Shown piece after piece: positions 47,049-58,900 of a stretch of 64,000 nucleotides of DNA (within the stretch, counting starts at the first letter, position 1; the number at the start of each line of letters is the position of its first letter). Location of the stretch: the NCBI GenBank assembly GCA_002812745.2, contig NCSJ02000127.1:1-64000 (forward strand), written 5' to 3'. Under the pieces are notes generated by a model that worked only from the letters and a program-made list of their open reading frames with translations, did no database searches and was not told the origin of the DNA. The stretch comes from Scytalidium lignicola (taxonomy: Eukaryota; Ascomycota; Leotiomycetes). Made by a program: the position numbers and the translations under genes.

Positions 47049-47170
47049 CGCGCTTACGACAACTTTGGACAAGAGCTGTGTCACCGTGTGGTTCAACCGT
47101 TGGCGACGAGAATTAGTCAATATGTGGCGGGCCGAGCCGTAGAATCTCAGATGGACTTTGACCTAACAGG

Positions 47171-47352
47171 GGTTTAATATCACCGCTTCGGTTACCAGAC
47201 AGTATTTGGTATAACTTTCAGCCACCGTTGCTACAGTATCAATTTAGCAGACAAGAGAAACAAAATTAACAACAATAATTCGATACTGTAGCAATGGTGG
47301 CTGAAAGTTATACCAAATACATGTCTGGTAACCGAAGTGGTGAGATTAAACC
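47171..47352. mobile_element. Hairpin MITE, 182 bp, upstream of HEM3
   Basis: Two arms (47171-47240 and 47282-47352) are about 70 bp each and reverse complements with roughly four mismatches and one 1-bp indel, around a 41-bp A+T-rich loop. The ends read GGTTTAAT...ATTAAACC. There is no coding capacity. Such near-perfect long inverted repeats are typical of MITEs or foldback elements. No clear target duplication was found. It lies 123 bp upstream of the HEM3 ATG. Confidence 0.8.
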
Positions 47353-47719
47353 TTTGCTAGCCCAAAGTCTATATAGCTGAGACTCTACGGTATCAGGAAA
47401 GGCGTATGTACAGACTAGGGCAATCCACAACTGAACAGGATTTTGATTCAAGAATAAGAGGAATAGCACTACTATAGTCCGTACTGGCTCAAACTTGAAC
47501 ACCTTCTCTCACAGAGAGATCAACTAACTCACGACCGCCTAAGAATGAGGCCATCTCTAGCAATTCCCTAAATCCAGCTCTCGCCGACCAAATCCCATCG
47601 ACAGTGGCTTCCGACGCACGAGGTCAAATCATACGATATTCGCGATCACGCTAGCGCTGTTCGCTGACTTTCCCTGCTTAATAGTCTTTCAACGTCCGCC
47701 GCCACCTCACTGTGAGGAA
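47353..47719. other. Intergenic, no gene seen
   Basis: Between the MITE and the P450 remnant. One short minus-strand open frame (47308-47502) starts inside the MITE and shows no domain. Confidence 0.4.
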
Positions 47720-48881
47720 TAAATGAACATCTAAGCAAGATTAACTGAATTCTCAATACCATATGCAATAGGTTTGTATCGGGATCACTGACAAGAACTT
47801 TGTAGGCCGGGAACAGTTTCTTCAGAAACTATTCCTTCCTAGGCTTTCTCAAAGGAAGAGTAATGCTCCATTATTTAATCATTCATCTCATTCAGAATTT
47901 TCTGACCTGGATTAGAAGCGAGAATTGCGACGCCCTGTGATAGATTGGCGGGAATCGTGTCAAGTCCAGCAGACAGGAGGGTGATGCTTAGAGACATCAA
48001 TTCGACTAACGCCGTCAGCACTTTGAGGACACAGAGCAAAGCGAGTGGGCGTGAATTATTGCCTTTGTTAAACTGGAAGTTAGGGTCCTTGATTACTTGC
48101 CCGATGGAGCAAGGAGAATCAATGCCATCCTCAATGTCCGATTTGAGCTGTTCCATAAGACGGTTCATGTATATGTCTCGCCGTTTACTGTAGGCTTTAG
48201 CCTCCGTTCTTGAGTTAGGAATCCAACGAAGAATTGGAATATAATCTTGGAAATTGTTTGTATGTGAGCGGTATCTTGTAAGGTCTTCTTCGACTTCAAC
48301 AATCTCCCTCATCATAGCGTTTCGGACGTCGGATATCCGGGTTCCAAAACTACAGGTCAAGGACTTTGAGATTCAGGAGCGTTACTAATTTGTCTTCTCA
48401 AATCATAGATTTAGGACAAACTCACAATATTAAGAACGAATTTCTTCAAATATATTTTGGGTTTAATCGATTTTTCACCGTTGCAAGTGTCGACGCGAAC
48501 GACGCGAATCTCGTGAAGAACATCATTGATTTCTCTCGAGATAGCTGGCAGATGCCGTCAAACGTGTTGCTAACAATAACCGGTCTCCGGCCTAATCTAT
48601 ATTGTTCAGCAGTTGCTAGCTAGTTTTGGCCGGTGCACTTACTTGATGAGGAGGTTTGGGCCGTAGATCTTAGACCATTTTTGAACCTTGAGAGAAAAGC
48701 ATTCCGCTTGCCGCAGCTGCAGTAAATTCCCAACTACCGGCCATCCTGGGACCAGTGGTATCCCTCTGATTCGATTTGGCTTATGAACTCTGGAAAGGAG
48801 ACGAATGACCAGATGAAACGACACAAGCAAGTAGATACTCATTAGGAAAGCATTCGTGAAAGTCATATTGACAATCTCCAT
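47720..48881 (-). pseudogene. Truncated cytochrome P450 (CYP504-like) remnant
   Basis: Minus-strand fragments of a microsomal P450. From ATG 48881: a hydrophobic membrane anchor and the Pro-rich hinge PNRIRGIPLVPGWPVVGNLL. After an intron-like stretch, RRPVIVSNTFDG appears with the frame lost. Then 48360-47875 keeps an open frame with SFGTRISD-like and NNFQDYIPILRW blocks and the start of the I-helix region (LLSAGLDTI). This pattern resembles the CYP504 (phenylacetate hydroxylase) group. The heme-binding Cys region and ExxR are missing, and stops follow. It is dead. Confidence 0.8.
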
Positions 48882-49260
48882 CGTGTAGTCTCTTGTTCAG
48901 GAAATGACCAGATGGGGCTGGGGTCGAGGCGTGGACGGGTCGAGGCTGGCAACTTTACACTGCCTGTCAAGGACGGGTACCTTTGATTGCTATATAAGTG
49001 CTATTGGGAGGCTACCTCGGAAAGAGTGACACATATTGGCAACTTGAAAGCGATATCACTTGTACGGAGTACATCCAAATACATTTCCAGCGGACAGGGC
49101 TGACGAGGCCGATGGCTCGGAGTCTCCGAACCACCTGCAGGCCGAACTCACATTGCTCTCGAAGGGCCGAAAGGGGTACTTAGAGAATGGTGAATAGATA
49201 TGGCCGACCCTCAACATCTCTTGATAGTCAATCAATTGTGCATCATCAACCATTCCAGGT
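48882..49260. promoter_or_regulatory. Former divergent promoter region of P450 and ABC remnants
   Basis: 379 bp between the P450 ATG (minus) and the ABC-transporter ATG (plus). No clear motif. Confidence 0.4.
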
Positions 49261-49687
49261 ATGGCTGACTGTGATAGCAAAATGGGCGACCACAATGAAC
49301 ATGAAAATGAGGTTTTGGACCATCAAGTGAACGGCCTACCAGGGAGTAAAGTTGCCAAAAGTGTCTTCAGTTTTGCGACGCCTCTTGATCTCGTCATCAT
49401 TGCGATCAGTTGTATAGCTGCCGTTGTCGCGGGAGGCCTTAACCCTCTCTTGACTGCAAGTACACCCACCTTCTTCTCACCTTTCTGCTAGCGATCCTAA
49501 CTACACGCTAGGTGTTATATGGCCAACTGGTAGGGTCATTCAACGACTTCAAGAATGACACCATCTCTGAATCTACGCTCAAGTCGGATATTCCAAAGTT
49601 CACCTTGTTCTTCGTGTACCTTGCCATCGGGATATTCGTGTCAGTCTACATCACGGGGTTCGACAATATAGAAACTTCACTTCCTTT
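49261..49687 (+). pseudogene. Truncated ABC multidrug transporter (ABCB type), N-terminus only
   Basis: First part of a full-size P-glycoprotein-like exporter. Exons 49261-49455 and 49512-49687 give a cytosolic N-terminal tail, then the first membrane helix FATPLDLVIIAISCIAAVVA, GGLNPLLTVLYGQLVGSF, and a second helix FTLFFVYLAIGIFVSVYIT. Homology stops after that helix. An N and a poly-A run follow at 49688. No ATP-binding cassettes are present in the window. The intron between the exons uses a GC donor (ACT|GCAAGT) with AG acceptor, a known minor variant. The breakage is either a real deletion or an assembly join at the N. Confidence 0.75.
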
Positions 49688-49940
49688 NAAAAAAAGACAA
49701 TCTATGTCAAAAAGAAGGGTTGGAATAACTACTATTCTGCTTAAGCATAATTATAACCGGAAATAATCAAACCTCCAAGAATACAGTAAAGTAGGGCGTT
49801 ATTTTGCTCTAGTCATTACAATACTACTTAATGTTACTCATACATATATGATACGTTCCTCTTTACATCCCCCCTAAACTCCTTATAACAATGAAAATAT
49901 CCAAACACAATCACCCGGATTTTTCTATACACACGCATAA

Positions 49941-50906
49941 TCAAATCAATCCCTTCTTCCCCATCTCCTCCACCGTCCAATCCCACAGCTTCTTCGCCAG
50001 CTCAGCATCAGTAGCATGCGCACTCGCCTTCCCAATCTTCGCAACAGGCACAAAATACTCCCCACTCATCTCCTTCTTAAACCCCTCGCTCGCAATACAG
50101 AATACAGACGAGTACGCCGCGTCCTCAACGGGGATATACACTCCTAGCACCTTGAACGTCCGCGCCATGAGCTTAGGAAACGGAATCATCCCCGAAGCGT
50201 TAAAGTTGAGGTTCGTGTAGACATTCCCTGGATGCACCGCAGCCGTCCACATCTCACCGGCTTCATCCTTCTGAGTCCTCACAGGACCGTATAGCGTGTT
50301 AAGATACTTGGCGTGAAGGATGTTTCCGAGCTTGCTCATGCTGTACCGTGAGAAGGGGGTGCCTTTCGTGAGATTGATGTCGTTGAAATCGATCCCCATC
50401 TTGGGTGGTGAGATGGCGTGTCCCATTGAAGTCACGTCAACGAGACGGACGGATCCCGACTTCTGCTCCTCCCTGGATGTCGATAGAAGCAAAGGCAGGA
50501 GGTGGTAAGTCAAGAGCCAGTGCGCGAGGTAGTTGGTCTGCCATTGGCTTTCGTACCCGTCTTTCTTGCTGATCTCGAATGGAACGGCCATGATCCCCGC
50601 GTTGTTAATGAGACCGTGTAGTTTGGTCTCTTTATGTTTCAGCTCATTAGCGGCATGGACGACAGATGAGAGGTCCATATGGTCCAAGACTAAGATGCGG
50701 AGATCTGCGTTGGGGAGTTGTTGTCGAATGGATTTAATGGCGGCCTCGCCTTTTGCTGCGGATCGACAGCCAATGTATACTCTTGCATTCTTCTGAGCTA
50801 GTTGGAAGACAGTCTGTTGACCTATTCCTGCATTGCCTCCAGTCACAATATAAACTTTTCCAGACAGGTCCGGGAGGGTCAAGGAGCGGTCTTTGGTGCG
50901 AGGCAT
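49941..50906 (-). CDS. Short-chain dehydrogenase/reductase
   Basis: Intact single-exon NAD(P)-dependent oxidoreductase of 321 aa, classical SDR fold. Cofactor site TGGNAGIG (residues 22-29), structural NNAG in INNAGIMAVP, and catalytic Ser with YSMSK near residue 193. The spacing and HPGNVYTNL block place it near the retinol-dehydrogenase/WW-domain-oxidoreductase-like SDRs common in fungi; substrate unknown. It lies next to the broken P450 and ABC transporter genes and may once have belonged to the same metabolic locus. Confidence 0.9.
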   Translation of the reverse strand: MPRTKDRSLTLPDLSGKVYIVTGGNAGIGQQTVFQLAQKNARVYIGCRSAAKGEAAIKSIRQQLPNADLRILVLDHMDLSSVVHAANELKHKETKLHGLINNAGIMAVPFEISKKDGYESQWQTNYLAHWLLTYHLLPLLLSTSREEQKSGSVRLVDVTSMGHAISPPKMGIDFNDINLTKGTPFSRYSMSKLGNILHAKYLNTLYGPVRTQKDEAGEMWTAAVHPGNVYTNLNFNASGMIPFPKLMARTFKVLGVYIPVEDAAYSSVFCIASEGFKKEMSGEYFVPVAKIGKASAHATDAELAKKLWDWTVEEMGKKGLI

Positions 50907-52478
50907 GAGGTAGCAAAGGATGTGTTATATTAAGTATTCAGATATAGGATGTCGTAAAGTTTATGTGTATCTTCTGCGTTTGGACAATTGAAGTTGAGTG
51001 AGGAACCTGCCATTGTGGATTCGGCCTTTTATAATAGCTTCTTCTTCTTCTTCTTAATGTGAGATGGCTAGCCTGGGGATACAAGGCTGAGCTGCGGACA
51101 CGGCCAGGCGGTCGATGCGGCCGAACTGGGGATACAAGGCTGAGCTGCAGACACGGTCAGGCGGCCGATGCGGCCGAGTCCGCATCCCACCGCTTCGTCG
51201 TCGCCGAGTCGCAATGACGAAAACGCCCACATCTCTTAAAGGTTAGTTATATGTTTATCCTGAGCTGTAATGGACCTAGGATCGTAAGTACCATTCAAGC
51301 TGCATGAGCAGGCAGTTGATACGATGTAATGCCCCAAGACTTCAGCAAGATTACAGTCACGTCCGAATTGCGGTCTCGGAGAACTCCCTTCAACCCTGAG
51401 AATGAGCTTCCACCGTCCTCTTCATGGGGCCTATTCTTGTGGTCGCAACCAATACACCGTTATCATCCCACAAGACGCAACAGAACTTCCCAAGGTGCCA
51501 TTCGATAACGATCCATTATTGCATCGTCGATCGTATTCCATCACACTATATAAGAAAAGTACCTCATAATCAACGTAAATATACTTTTAATAAATATATG
51601 AATGACGTTAAATTATTAAAAGTATAATGGATTTCAAGAAATTATAAATCTTGTTTGATTTAATGACCAAAGATGTAATTAGAAGTTAGTAAAATAGGTA
51701 AAACATGAGAGAGCATAAGTAGTAAAAGGCAAGATCTTATAAAGGAGCAATTTTCAAGTTATTCCTGAAATAGGAAATTAGTATACGATTCAGAAAACTT
51801 CATGGATTTGAGCATTAAGAGTTATGTACAATGCTTAACCCATTTTTAAAAGTAACTTTAGTATTGGTAGATTATTGGTTATGTACTTACGTACACGTGA
51901 ATATCATGTGCACAACATAAACTAGTCCTGATTAGGTAGCGGGAGTGAGCAAAGCTTTTACAGCTTTGTAGCGCTTTTAACCCCTTACGAATTAACCATG
52001 ATTTAGCATAACTAGTATATTACGTATAGATATGTACTGTACTACGTGCTACAGGTGAACTGATAATAACAAAAGGAGAAAGTCCTCTGCCTGAACCTTT
52101 GCTCTCCTCCAAAACAACCTATCCTAGTAAAACTCACTATAAAACAAAAAATGTTCATGGGAAGCAAAAGCTGCCAAAAGGAGATATGTATATACATGAA
52201 AATCTCCATAGCAAAATAAATACTTTGTTGCTTTAATATGTACGCCTATGTTTCCCCCCCAATCCGTCCTGATTCCCTTCCCTCTCCACGCCAATTGGTA
52301 TCTTAACTTTCCCGTTTCCTTCATATTTTCGCCGTAATATGGAGAGATTTATCAATAAAATATTCACTCCCCTTCCAAATAAACTAGACTCCTCAAAGCA
52401 CATTCAAAAAAACCACCCCGACACCCCAGTAGAGACCTAAGCCATACAATAATACCCAAAACGTATGTCCCACATGAA
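50907..52478. other. Intergenic, SDR promoter and XlnR 3' flank
   Basis: 1.57 kb. It holds a G+C-rich tandem repeat at 51073-51178, a CTT microsatellite near 51040, and then A+T-rich sequence from 51540 to 52080. No gene recognised. Confidence 0.4.
51073..51178. repeat. 53-bp tandem duplication, G+C-rich
   Basis: Two adjacent copies (51073-51125, 51126-51178) begin CTGGGGATACAAGGCTGAGC and end GATGCGGCCGA, differing at only a few positions. Each copy carries several CGG triplets. It lies about 170-270 bp upstream of the SDR start. Confidence 0.85.
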
Positions 52479-55445
52479 TTATAGCGCCAACCCCGTCCCG
52501 TCTCCAGTCCACCTGTAAAGTGCTAATACCTCCCGCCTTCGGAGTTGCTGTTCGCCGAAATCCTCTGGCACGCGTCCCTTCACTTGTGCTAGCGCGCTCC
52601 TCATGACTTTTCGGAAGTTTCTCTGGTATTCTGTATTAAGCGTGACAACACAAGCTTCATGAGCGCGAACGATAGTCTCGCAAGCCTTAACAACACTTGG
52701 ACTCGCCTCCACCTGTAATTTATCCGCGATCAACAGTAGCAAGAACGAACCTTGGAGGAGATACACTCCAAAGAAGAACGGCATGAATTCTAAGCCTGGG
52801 TCGTATTCGAGAATGTTGTTAATGGCTTCAGCGGCGGAGACAGCGTGGCCGGTTGCATTGATGAACGATTGCGAGCTGATCCAGAGGTCGTTGTCATCAA
52901 GTAGGGAGATAGGATCCCACTTCCCGGTGAGAAGTATGTGTAGAACGTGCATCACATGTGTACCATACGCTACCACGATACGAGTTTGTATGTCAGATTC
53001 GGACATGCGTGTTGAGGTGGAGGTATGCACCGAGTGGACAGAAGGAGTATTCATGTCGTTATGTTGCTGACTATCTGGGTTAGCACCATCGATATTCTGC
53101 TGCTGTTCAGACTGCTCTTCCATGGCTAGAGCACTGAGATTTCGCTCTTCAAAGCCTTTCAGGCTCTGTCCATAAGCATCAAGCTGACGGGCGATCTCGC
53201 TGGCGTGATCGTCCCATTCTTGAGCAGATCTAAAGCCAATACCAAATCGAGGATGATTTTTGGCATGGTATAGATCAACAATCTCGCCGAGAATGGTCAT
53301 AAGCGGGAGGAAGTATCCGAATATGCTGTGTCCCGTACACTCAAAGTTCGGTCCTCTTCTTCTTATCCGTTGCGTGCCACTCGGAGAGGTAATATGAATG
53401 CTAGAGTCACCAGTGTAGAATTCTCCAGCCTGCCATAATGTGTCGTCCATGGGCTGGAGAAGGCCCTCGCACTCGATATCCAATAGAAATAGTGGTCTAT
53501 TATAACATAGAGCCAGATGACGATCTACTACGTAAACCAGCCACCAGATTCTCCTTCTTTCTTCTCGTTCCTCTTCCGTGATTGCACCAGGCGTGTTTGG
53601 GACATCTTCTGCTTCGCCATCTGCATCCACGTCATTGCCTCCTGCAGGTGGTTGTTGCATTGAAGGGGCATTCTGTGGTAGTTCCCTGCCAAGCTTGAGT
53701 TCGCGGGCCAGGGACCATGCGGCATTCCACCATCTGAGACTTGCACCTTTATACTCACTTGCCGAGACAACAGTAGCCAGATGAATATAGGTGACTACAT
53801 CATCCAATGCACCAGCAGCGCCAAAAGCGCCAGTCTCGTTGCTTAGGCCGTCGGTGGTGACTGACCCCGGCATGGCCACACCAAGTCCTCCTAGAGCTAC
53901 GCCATTGATGACAGTATTCGAAAAGTTAGGTGATGCATCTGTCGCCGGTGGGCCATGGATAAGAGGCTTGAGAAGACCAACCGTTAGTTCAAGCAACCGC
54001 TGGCAGATTCGACCTCTTGCCGATGGAGGTGCTGTCAAGAATGACGCATCACTAGTCTGGGCAACAACCCACAACATACTAGCCAATAAAGCGGGAGTAC
54101 ATTGTCTAGGCTTCGTAGGATGGAGCAAGGATTGTTTTCTGAAGACATACCCGAGCACATAAGGAGAAGTTGGATGCATCAAGGCGGATGATGAACTGGC
54201 AAAGTATAAGTCGAGCAAGTCACATGCCAGAGATACTGGAATGATATTGCCGAGATGTGGAAGGAGCGGTTGCAAAACCGGGTATCGCAAGGGTGCATTG
54301 AAGTTATGATGAGATCCTGTCACGTGCTGGGTATACTGATTCGACGGTGGGGATAGAGACATCCAACCAGGAGAAGCACCATCNATTCCCCATGGGGAAT
54401 GCGGGTATAGGGCTGTCGCCTAAACGGAAGCCTCCACCTGAAGTGGCACCCGGATAATTGGAAGGACTTTGGGTTTGAATTCCATATGGTAAATCAGCAT
54501 AACCGGGTAAATTTCCCAGGCCGGCACTGTAGCTCTGCTGTCCGGGAGTCCCGTTCATGATGTGGCTGGGCATAGCGGGGCGGTAGCCATGCATATTTGA
54601 ATAGCCGTTGAGATTCAGGGACGCAGGACTCTCCATTTGTTCACGGTTAATTGCATCTTCGGGAGCTCGTACCAAGTGAGGCTGGTGCTCTGCGAGGCTG
54701 TCGAGACTACCAGCTCGGATTCGAGCATTCGCTTGCGGACCTTGCTTGTCTAGACCGGTGGTATTCAGATTCAGGGATTTAGATGCCGGTCGTGGAAATT
54801 CCGAATTCTCATTAGAGAGAGAATTTGTAGATGATGAATTCTCGTTTCGCGATTCTGACGGTGACCTCCCTCCAGATGCCGAGGCTGTTGGAGATTTTAA
54901 CTTCTGTTCACCACCAGTAGTAGTAGTGGTGGTGGTAGCCGCTGCTGCGGCAGCCTGTTGTGCCAAATCTTTTCGTGATGCTTTCCCACGCTTCTTCCGT
55001 TCCCGTACATACTCACAACCCAGGCCAAATTCTATAGTATAGATTGTTAGTCGTACTCAAAGACCTCGAGGAGGCATGTATGTTCCTTACCAACGCAATG
55101 GGCGCAAGGGTTTTGACCATCACACTTCGTCCTGAGCTGGTTGCATTGATCGCAAGCTCTGCTAATCCTTCGGCGAGGTCCAGCAGCGCCATTTGCAGCT
55201 CGTCCACCGTGTGCAACAGGAACAGCCGCCGCATAAGGGTGTTGCCTGTGCTTTCCATGGTTATTCCTGTGCTGCGCATTTACATCGATATGCTGGAGTT
55301 GCTGCATCGCATATTGCGAGCTGTGTCCGATGCTCTCCAGACCCGTAGGATGCATGTGGTTCGGGGGAAGATGTCCATTCGACATCATGTTGTTGGGTGG
55401 TAAGGCATTATATGCCGAGAAACGGTGGAGTGGATTGGAGAGCAT
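52479..55445 (-). CDS. xlnR: XlnR/Xyr1 xylanase and cellulase transcription activator
   Basis: Zn2Cys6 activator of xylanolytic and cellulolytic genes and of D-xylose metabolism. Exons on minus strand: 55445-55091 and 55031-52479; about 968 aa once the N at 54384 is discounted. The start [12 protein letters not shown] matches the family. The zinc cluster is [20 protein letters not shown] plus a part after the 59-bp intron, giving Cys at 98, 101, 108, 114, 117 and 124, then [15 protein letters not shown] low-complexity Ala/Thr run follows. The fungal-specific factor domain includes [20 protein letters not shown], and the end is [13 protein letters not shown]. The N at 54384 shifts the frame; leaving it out joins FPMGN to DGASPGW. 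Confidence 0.95.
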
Positions 55446-55970
55446 GGCGAATCCAACAAGCACCACCAGAATCCAAATTTGTGCAAAAAGGCGTTACACA
55501 ACCTAGGATGGCACCGGTCTGTATAACTCTGGCGAGAGAAACAATGTGGTGAAATGGAGATACAGAGAAGCGTCTTCACAGTCGATCGCTCAGAGGAGAG
55601 AGAGTGATAGAGAGAAAGAGGAATAGAGTCAGCACATCTATCTATATCTCTGTTGGATCGAGGCCGAAAGGGCATGCGTCCCCGGAAATCCTTATAGACG
55701 AGCCTAGCAGGTGCGAGCTAATGGCGTAGAGGACCGGTCAGTAATCACCCCAGGAGCAATATGCAGGCGCTTCGAGAGCTGGAGCAAAAGGGCAATCTAA
55801 AAAAATAAATAAGGATTGGTGCGTGGTGGGGTTGGCGAGGGAAAGCTGGGGAAGAAAGCCGGAGAAGAGGTTGCAGCGTTACTGTAATGCGCAGGCTGGA
55901 GTCGACGAAGCTGGGAGGAGCAGTAGTCGGCGGCGATCAAGGGCATGATCTAGAAGTTTATTGCCCCGGA
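55446..55970 (-). promoter_or_regulatory. xlnR proximal promoter/leader with candidate CreA sites
   Basis: Five matches to the CreA/Cre1 consensus SYGGRG lie within 525 bp upstream of the start: CCCCGG at 55680-55685 and 55964-55969, CCCCAG at 55748-55753, GTGGGG at 55826-55831, CTGGGG at 55846-55851. CreA repression of xlnR is established in Aspergillus and Trichoderma relatives. The hexamer is short and loose, so some matches are expected by chance. Confidence 0.5.
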
Positions 55971-58900
55971 GGGACGCGTGCTGGTCGCGCAGGTGTGAGC
56001 TGGTACTAGGAGTAGACTGGCGGTATGTGAGGGAGCGTGGGTGAGGTAGCTTTTTTTTTTTTTTGGTGGTTGCTCGTGAGGGCGAACAGCAGTAGCAGCA
56101 GAAGATGGGGAAGGGATCTTTTGACGATGGGCTTCTGTGCGCACGCCAAGAGCGCCCGTCCCAGCAGAAGTGGCCACCACACCGAGGCACACACCAGGGT
56201 CGCACAAGTCCTTGTACCGTAGACTATTACCGTACATTAATGTTATTCAACGTCAGTAAGTTCTGATTCTCTCCGAGAGTGCTTGGACTCGGACTAGCGC
56301 CGAGCAGCGTTGCAGCGCGACAAGGGTTGGATCGCTCGTCTGGCTCTTCAGGTCATAGTGCTGTGGAGGGTGGAGGGACAGGCAAGGGGCCATGCGGATC
56401 AAATGGGTGCGGAGAGCGACTGAGGACATCGTGAACAACCTTGCCAGACGTTTGCCAGACGACGCCCACACGACCGCCCCATGGTGGTTCGAGGGACAAG
56501 GGTTTGCTGCTGGGGTGGTGGTCTTGGGTCCGTACGGAGGTACACCTTGGGTACAACAAATGTATCCTTCCTGTACTTCATTCTGACTATTATGACTGTA
56601 TGTGTATATGTGCATCTATCTCTTTCCTTCTTTCTCCTCCTGCCTTAAAAATCCCCATGGCAGAGACAGACAGACAGACAAACAAGGTTCTGCCAGCCAT
56701 CGGCCGCTTCCTCCCCGAATTTTGAAACTGCATTTTCTCTCGACACCATTATTCGGGCAGACTCTGGTTTCTTTCCGATGCTGCACGTTATAATTAAATT
56801 GATTTATTGATTGTGGATTATGGATTATGGATGGTCGTCTCTCGAGGGCTGCTCTCCGGAGATATTACACAGCAGTGAATATTGGACTCTACTGAACTGC
56901 AACGCAATATCTTGCTGCCGAAAAGGGTCTTGCAGCGCCGTTAGACTCCCCAAGTCCAGTTCGGAGCGATAGGGACAGCCAAATCTGCTTGGTCGCAGTG
57001 CGTCATCGGCCGGATTCACTGCTTACTTGTGCGACATGCTTGTGCATAGCAGTACATACCAAACACACAAATACATACGGTAACAACAACAACATAGGCC
57101 GAGGCTGTCTCGCCCGTCGCTCCTCGTTGGTCTCTCCCCTCACTCGACTTGCCGTCATGATGCGATGAGCTCCTCAGTTCCTGGAGAAGGTGCAGGTCAT
57201 GCGAGACCAAAATACGGCAGGAACGGGAACCCTCCGTCAACGTAAAAACACATTGCGGCGAATAGTTGCTACTCCTCCGCTTGCCAAGACTCCTGATCTG
57301 GAGAGGAGAAGAGCAAGGTCTAGGTCAATAATGACCATTTATAGGACGGCATAACACTCTGATATCAAGAGAGTCGCCGGAAAATTCAGCGGGGAGGCTA
57401 CTAAGTCCGCAGCAACCCTGACGTCCTGAATTCCTTTGCTCATGGTCACAAGTACGGCACGGAGTACAGCACACACTTTCAACAAAGAACCATATGAAAA
57501 CCATACCATAATTACATGATGGGACCACCGCCCAATGTGCGCACTGTCACAAAGCAACCCCGTACAGGCAGTTCATCCTCGATCAGACAGATTATCAGAT
57601 AATGGCCTTCAAATCGCGTCTTGATACTTGGGAGAGCCCTCACCATTTAAGCTCAAGCTGCCTTGTCAGCCCGTTGCGCCTTTTTGCAGTTGTCCCTTGA
57701 TCAATGTGCGCTTGACTTCTGACTCCCCCGCCATCTTAGCGCTCTCTAAAGCAGTGACGGCTGCGTCGCAGCAGTTGAATAATACCACCACTCAGCGTGT
57801 GTAGACTGATCAGGGACAGCTCGACTTTTGTTTGATTTTATCGAAGCTCACCATACACACTTCATCGTCCCGTGTCGGCAGTATTCCTTTACCATTGTTT
57901 CGACCCCAAAGCGCATGGGCAAGTCTTGTCTTAGCCAGAGACACAGCTTGCTTACTTTGGCAGTTCATATGAGTTGGGATCTCCACACCGTGGAAGCTTG
58001 ATACTTCACTGCCGAAGCTATTGGGAAAAGTCTGGTCCGTCCAGATTCGGCAGCTGTGATTTTTTACGATTGCGGGTCGCCAATAAGCGCGGTCCCCGCC
58101 ACCATTTACTCTCCCTGTGCCGCTCCCTCGCCCGCAAGTCGTAACTCGTAAGGAGGTACTGTACAATTCAGTACAGAGTAAAGCATGAAAGGCTACCCCT
58201 CAATGATGGTCCGACAGCTGCTTTGCTCTCGTATAACAGGAGGAACTGTTGAGGGGGCTGCGTTGTCAAATCACTGATACTTCCCAAGTACGCCTTGGTA
58301 CGAGGGTTTGCACCAACGTAGAATCCTGGTCGCCACCGCATTCAAACGGTCCGATGTTCCTCGGGCGGGCCCCATCTGGCTTCAAGACGATCCAATCCCG
58401 AGCCCTAGAACACGATCCAGTGAGGGCTTGTGTTACACGTACCAGGCCACATTGTTTTGTAAGGCATGAAAGCAAGAATTACCTGAGATGGTCTAACTTC
58501 TCACAGTCTCCTTTTAAACTTCTTTGTCGCAATTCAAACATTCAAGCTACGCTACTAGGATATGCAACTGGCGTTGAGGCTTTTCTCGCCCCGAAGAGAG
58601 CTGATCCACCGCATATTTGGCAAGATTAGCTCACATCTCAAGGCTTAGTGCGAAAATTAAAAGTTATTATACAGTATCTCTTTGACGAGACAGGTTTGTA
58701 GATATATGTCACAAAGTGCTGTTGGAGACCGCTACAAACTAGACATAGCATACACTACGGTGCATGACTCTCTGACAGTCGAGAGCATTGATTTTGTAGG
58801 GAGAGCCAGAAAATCGTGCAGTAGAAAACTCCCATGTCTCCACATACACCTTCCATTAGATGGTAAAGCCACGTTCGATAGCAGCATGTTTCGTAGGCAT

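Noticed and set aside
56253..56725. Overlapping ORFs on both strands upstream of xlnR
   Set aside because: Proteins are compositionally random (Pro/Arg/His mix) and no frame is favoured; likely chance in G+C-rich DNA.
58249..58629. Plus-strand ORF of 126 codons
   Set aside because: No recognisable domain, no clear splice structure; treated as chance.
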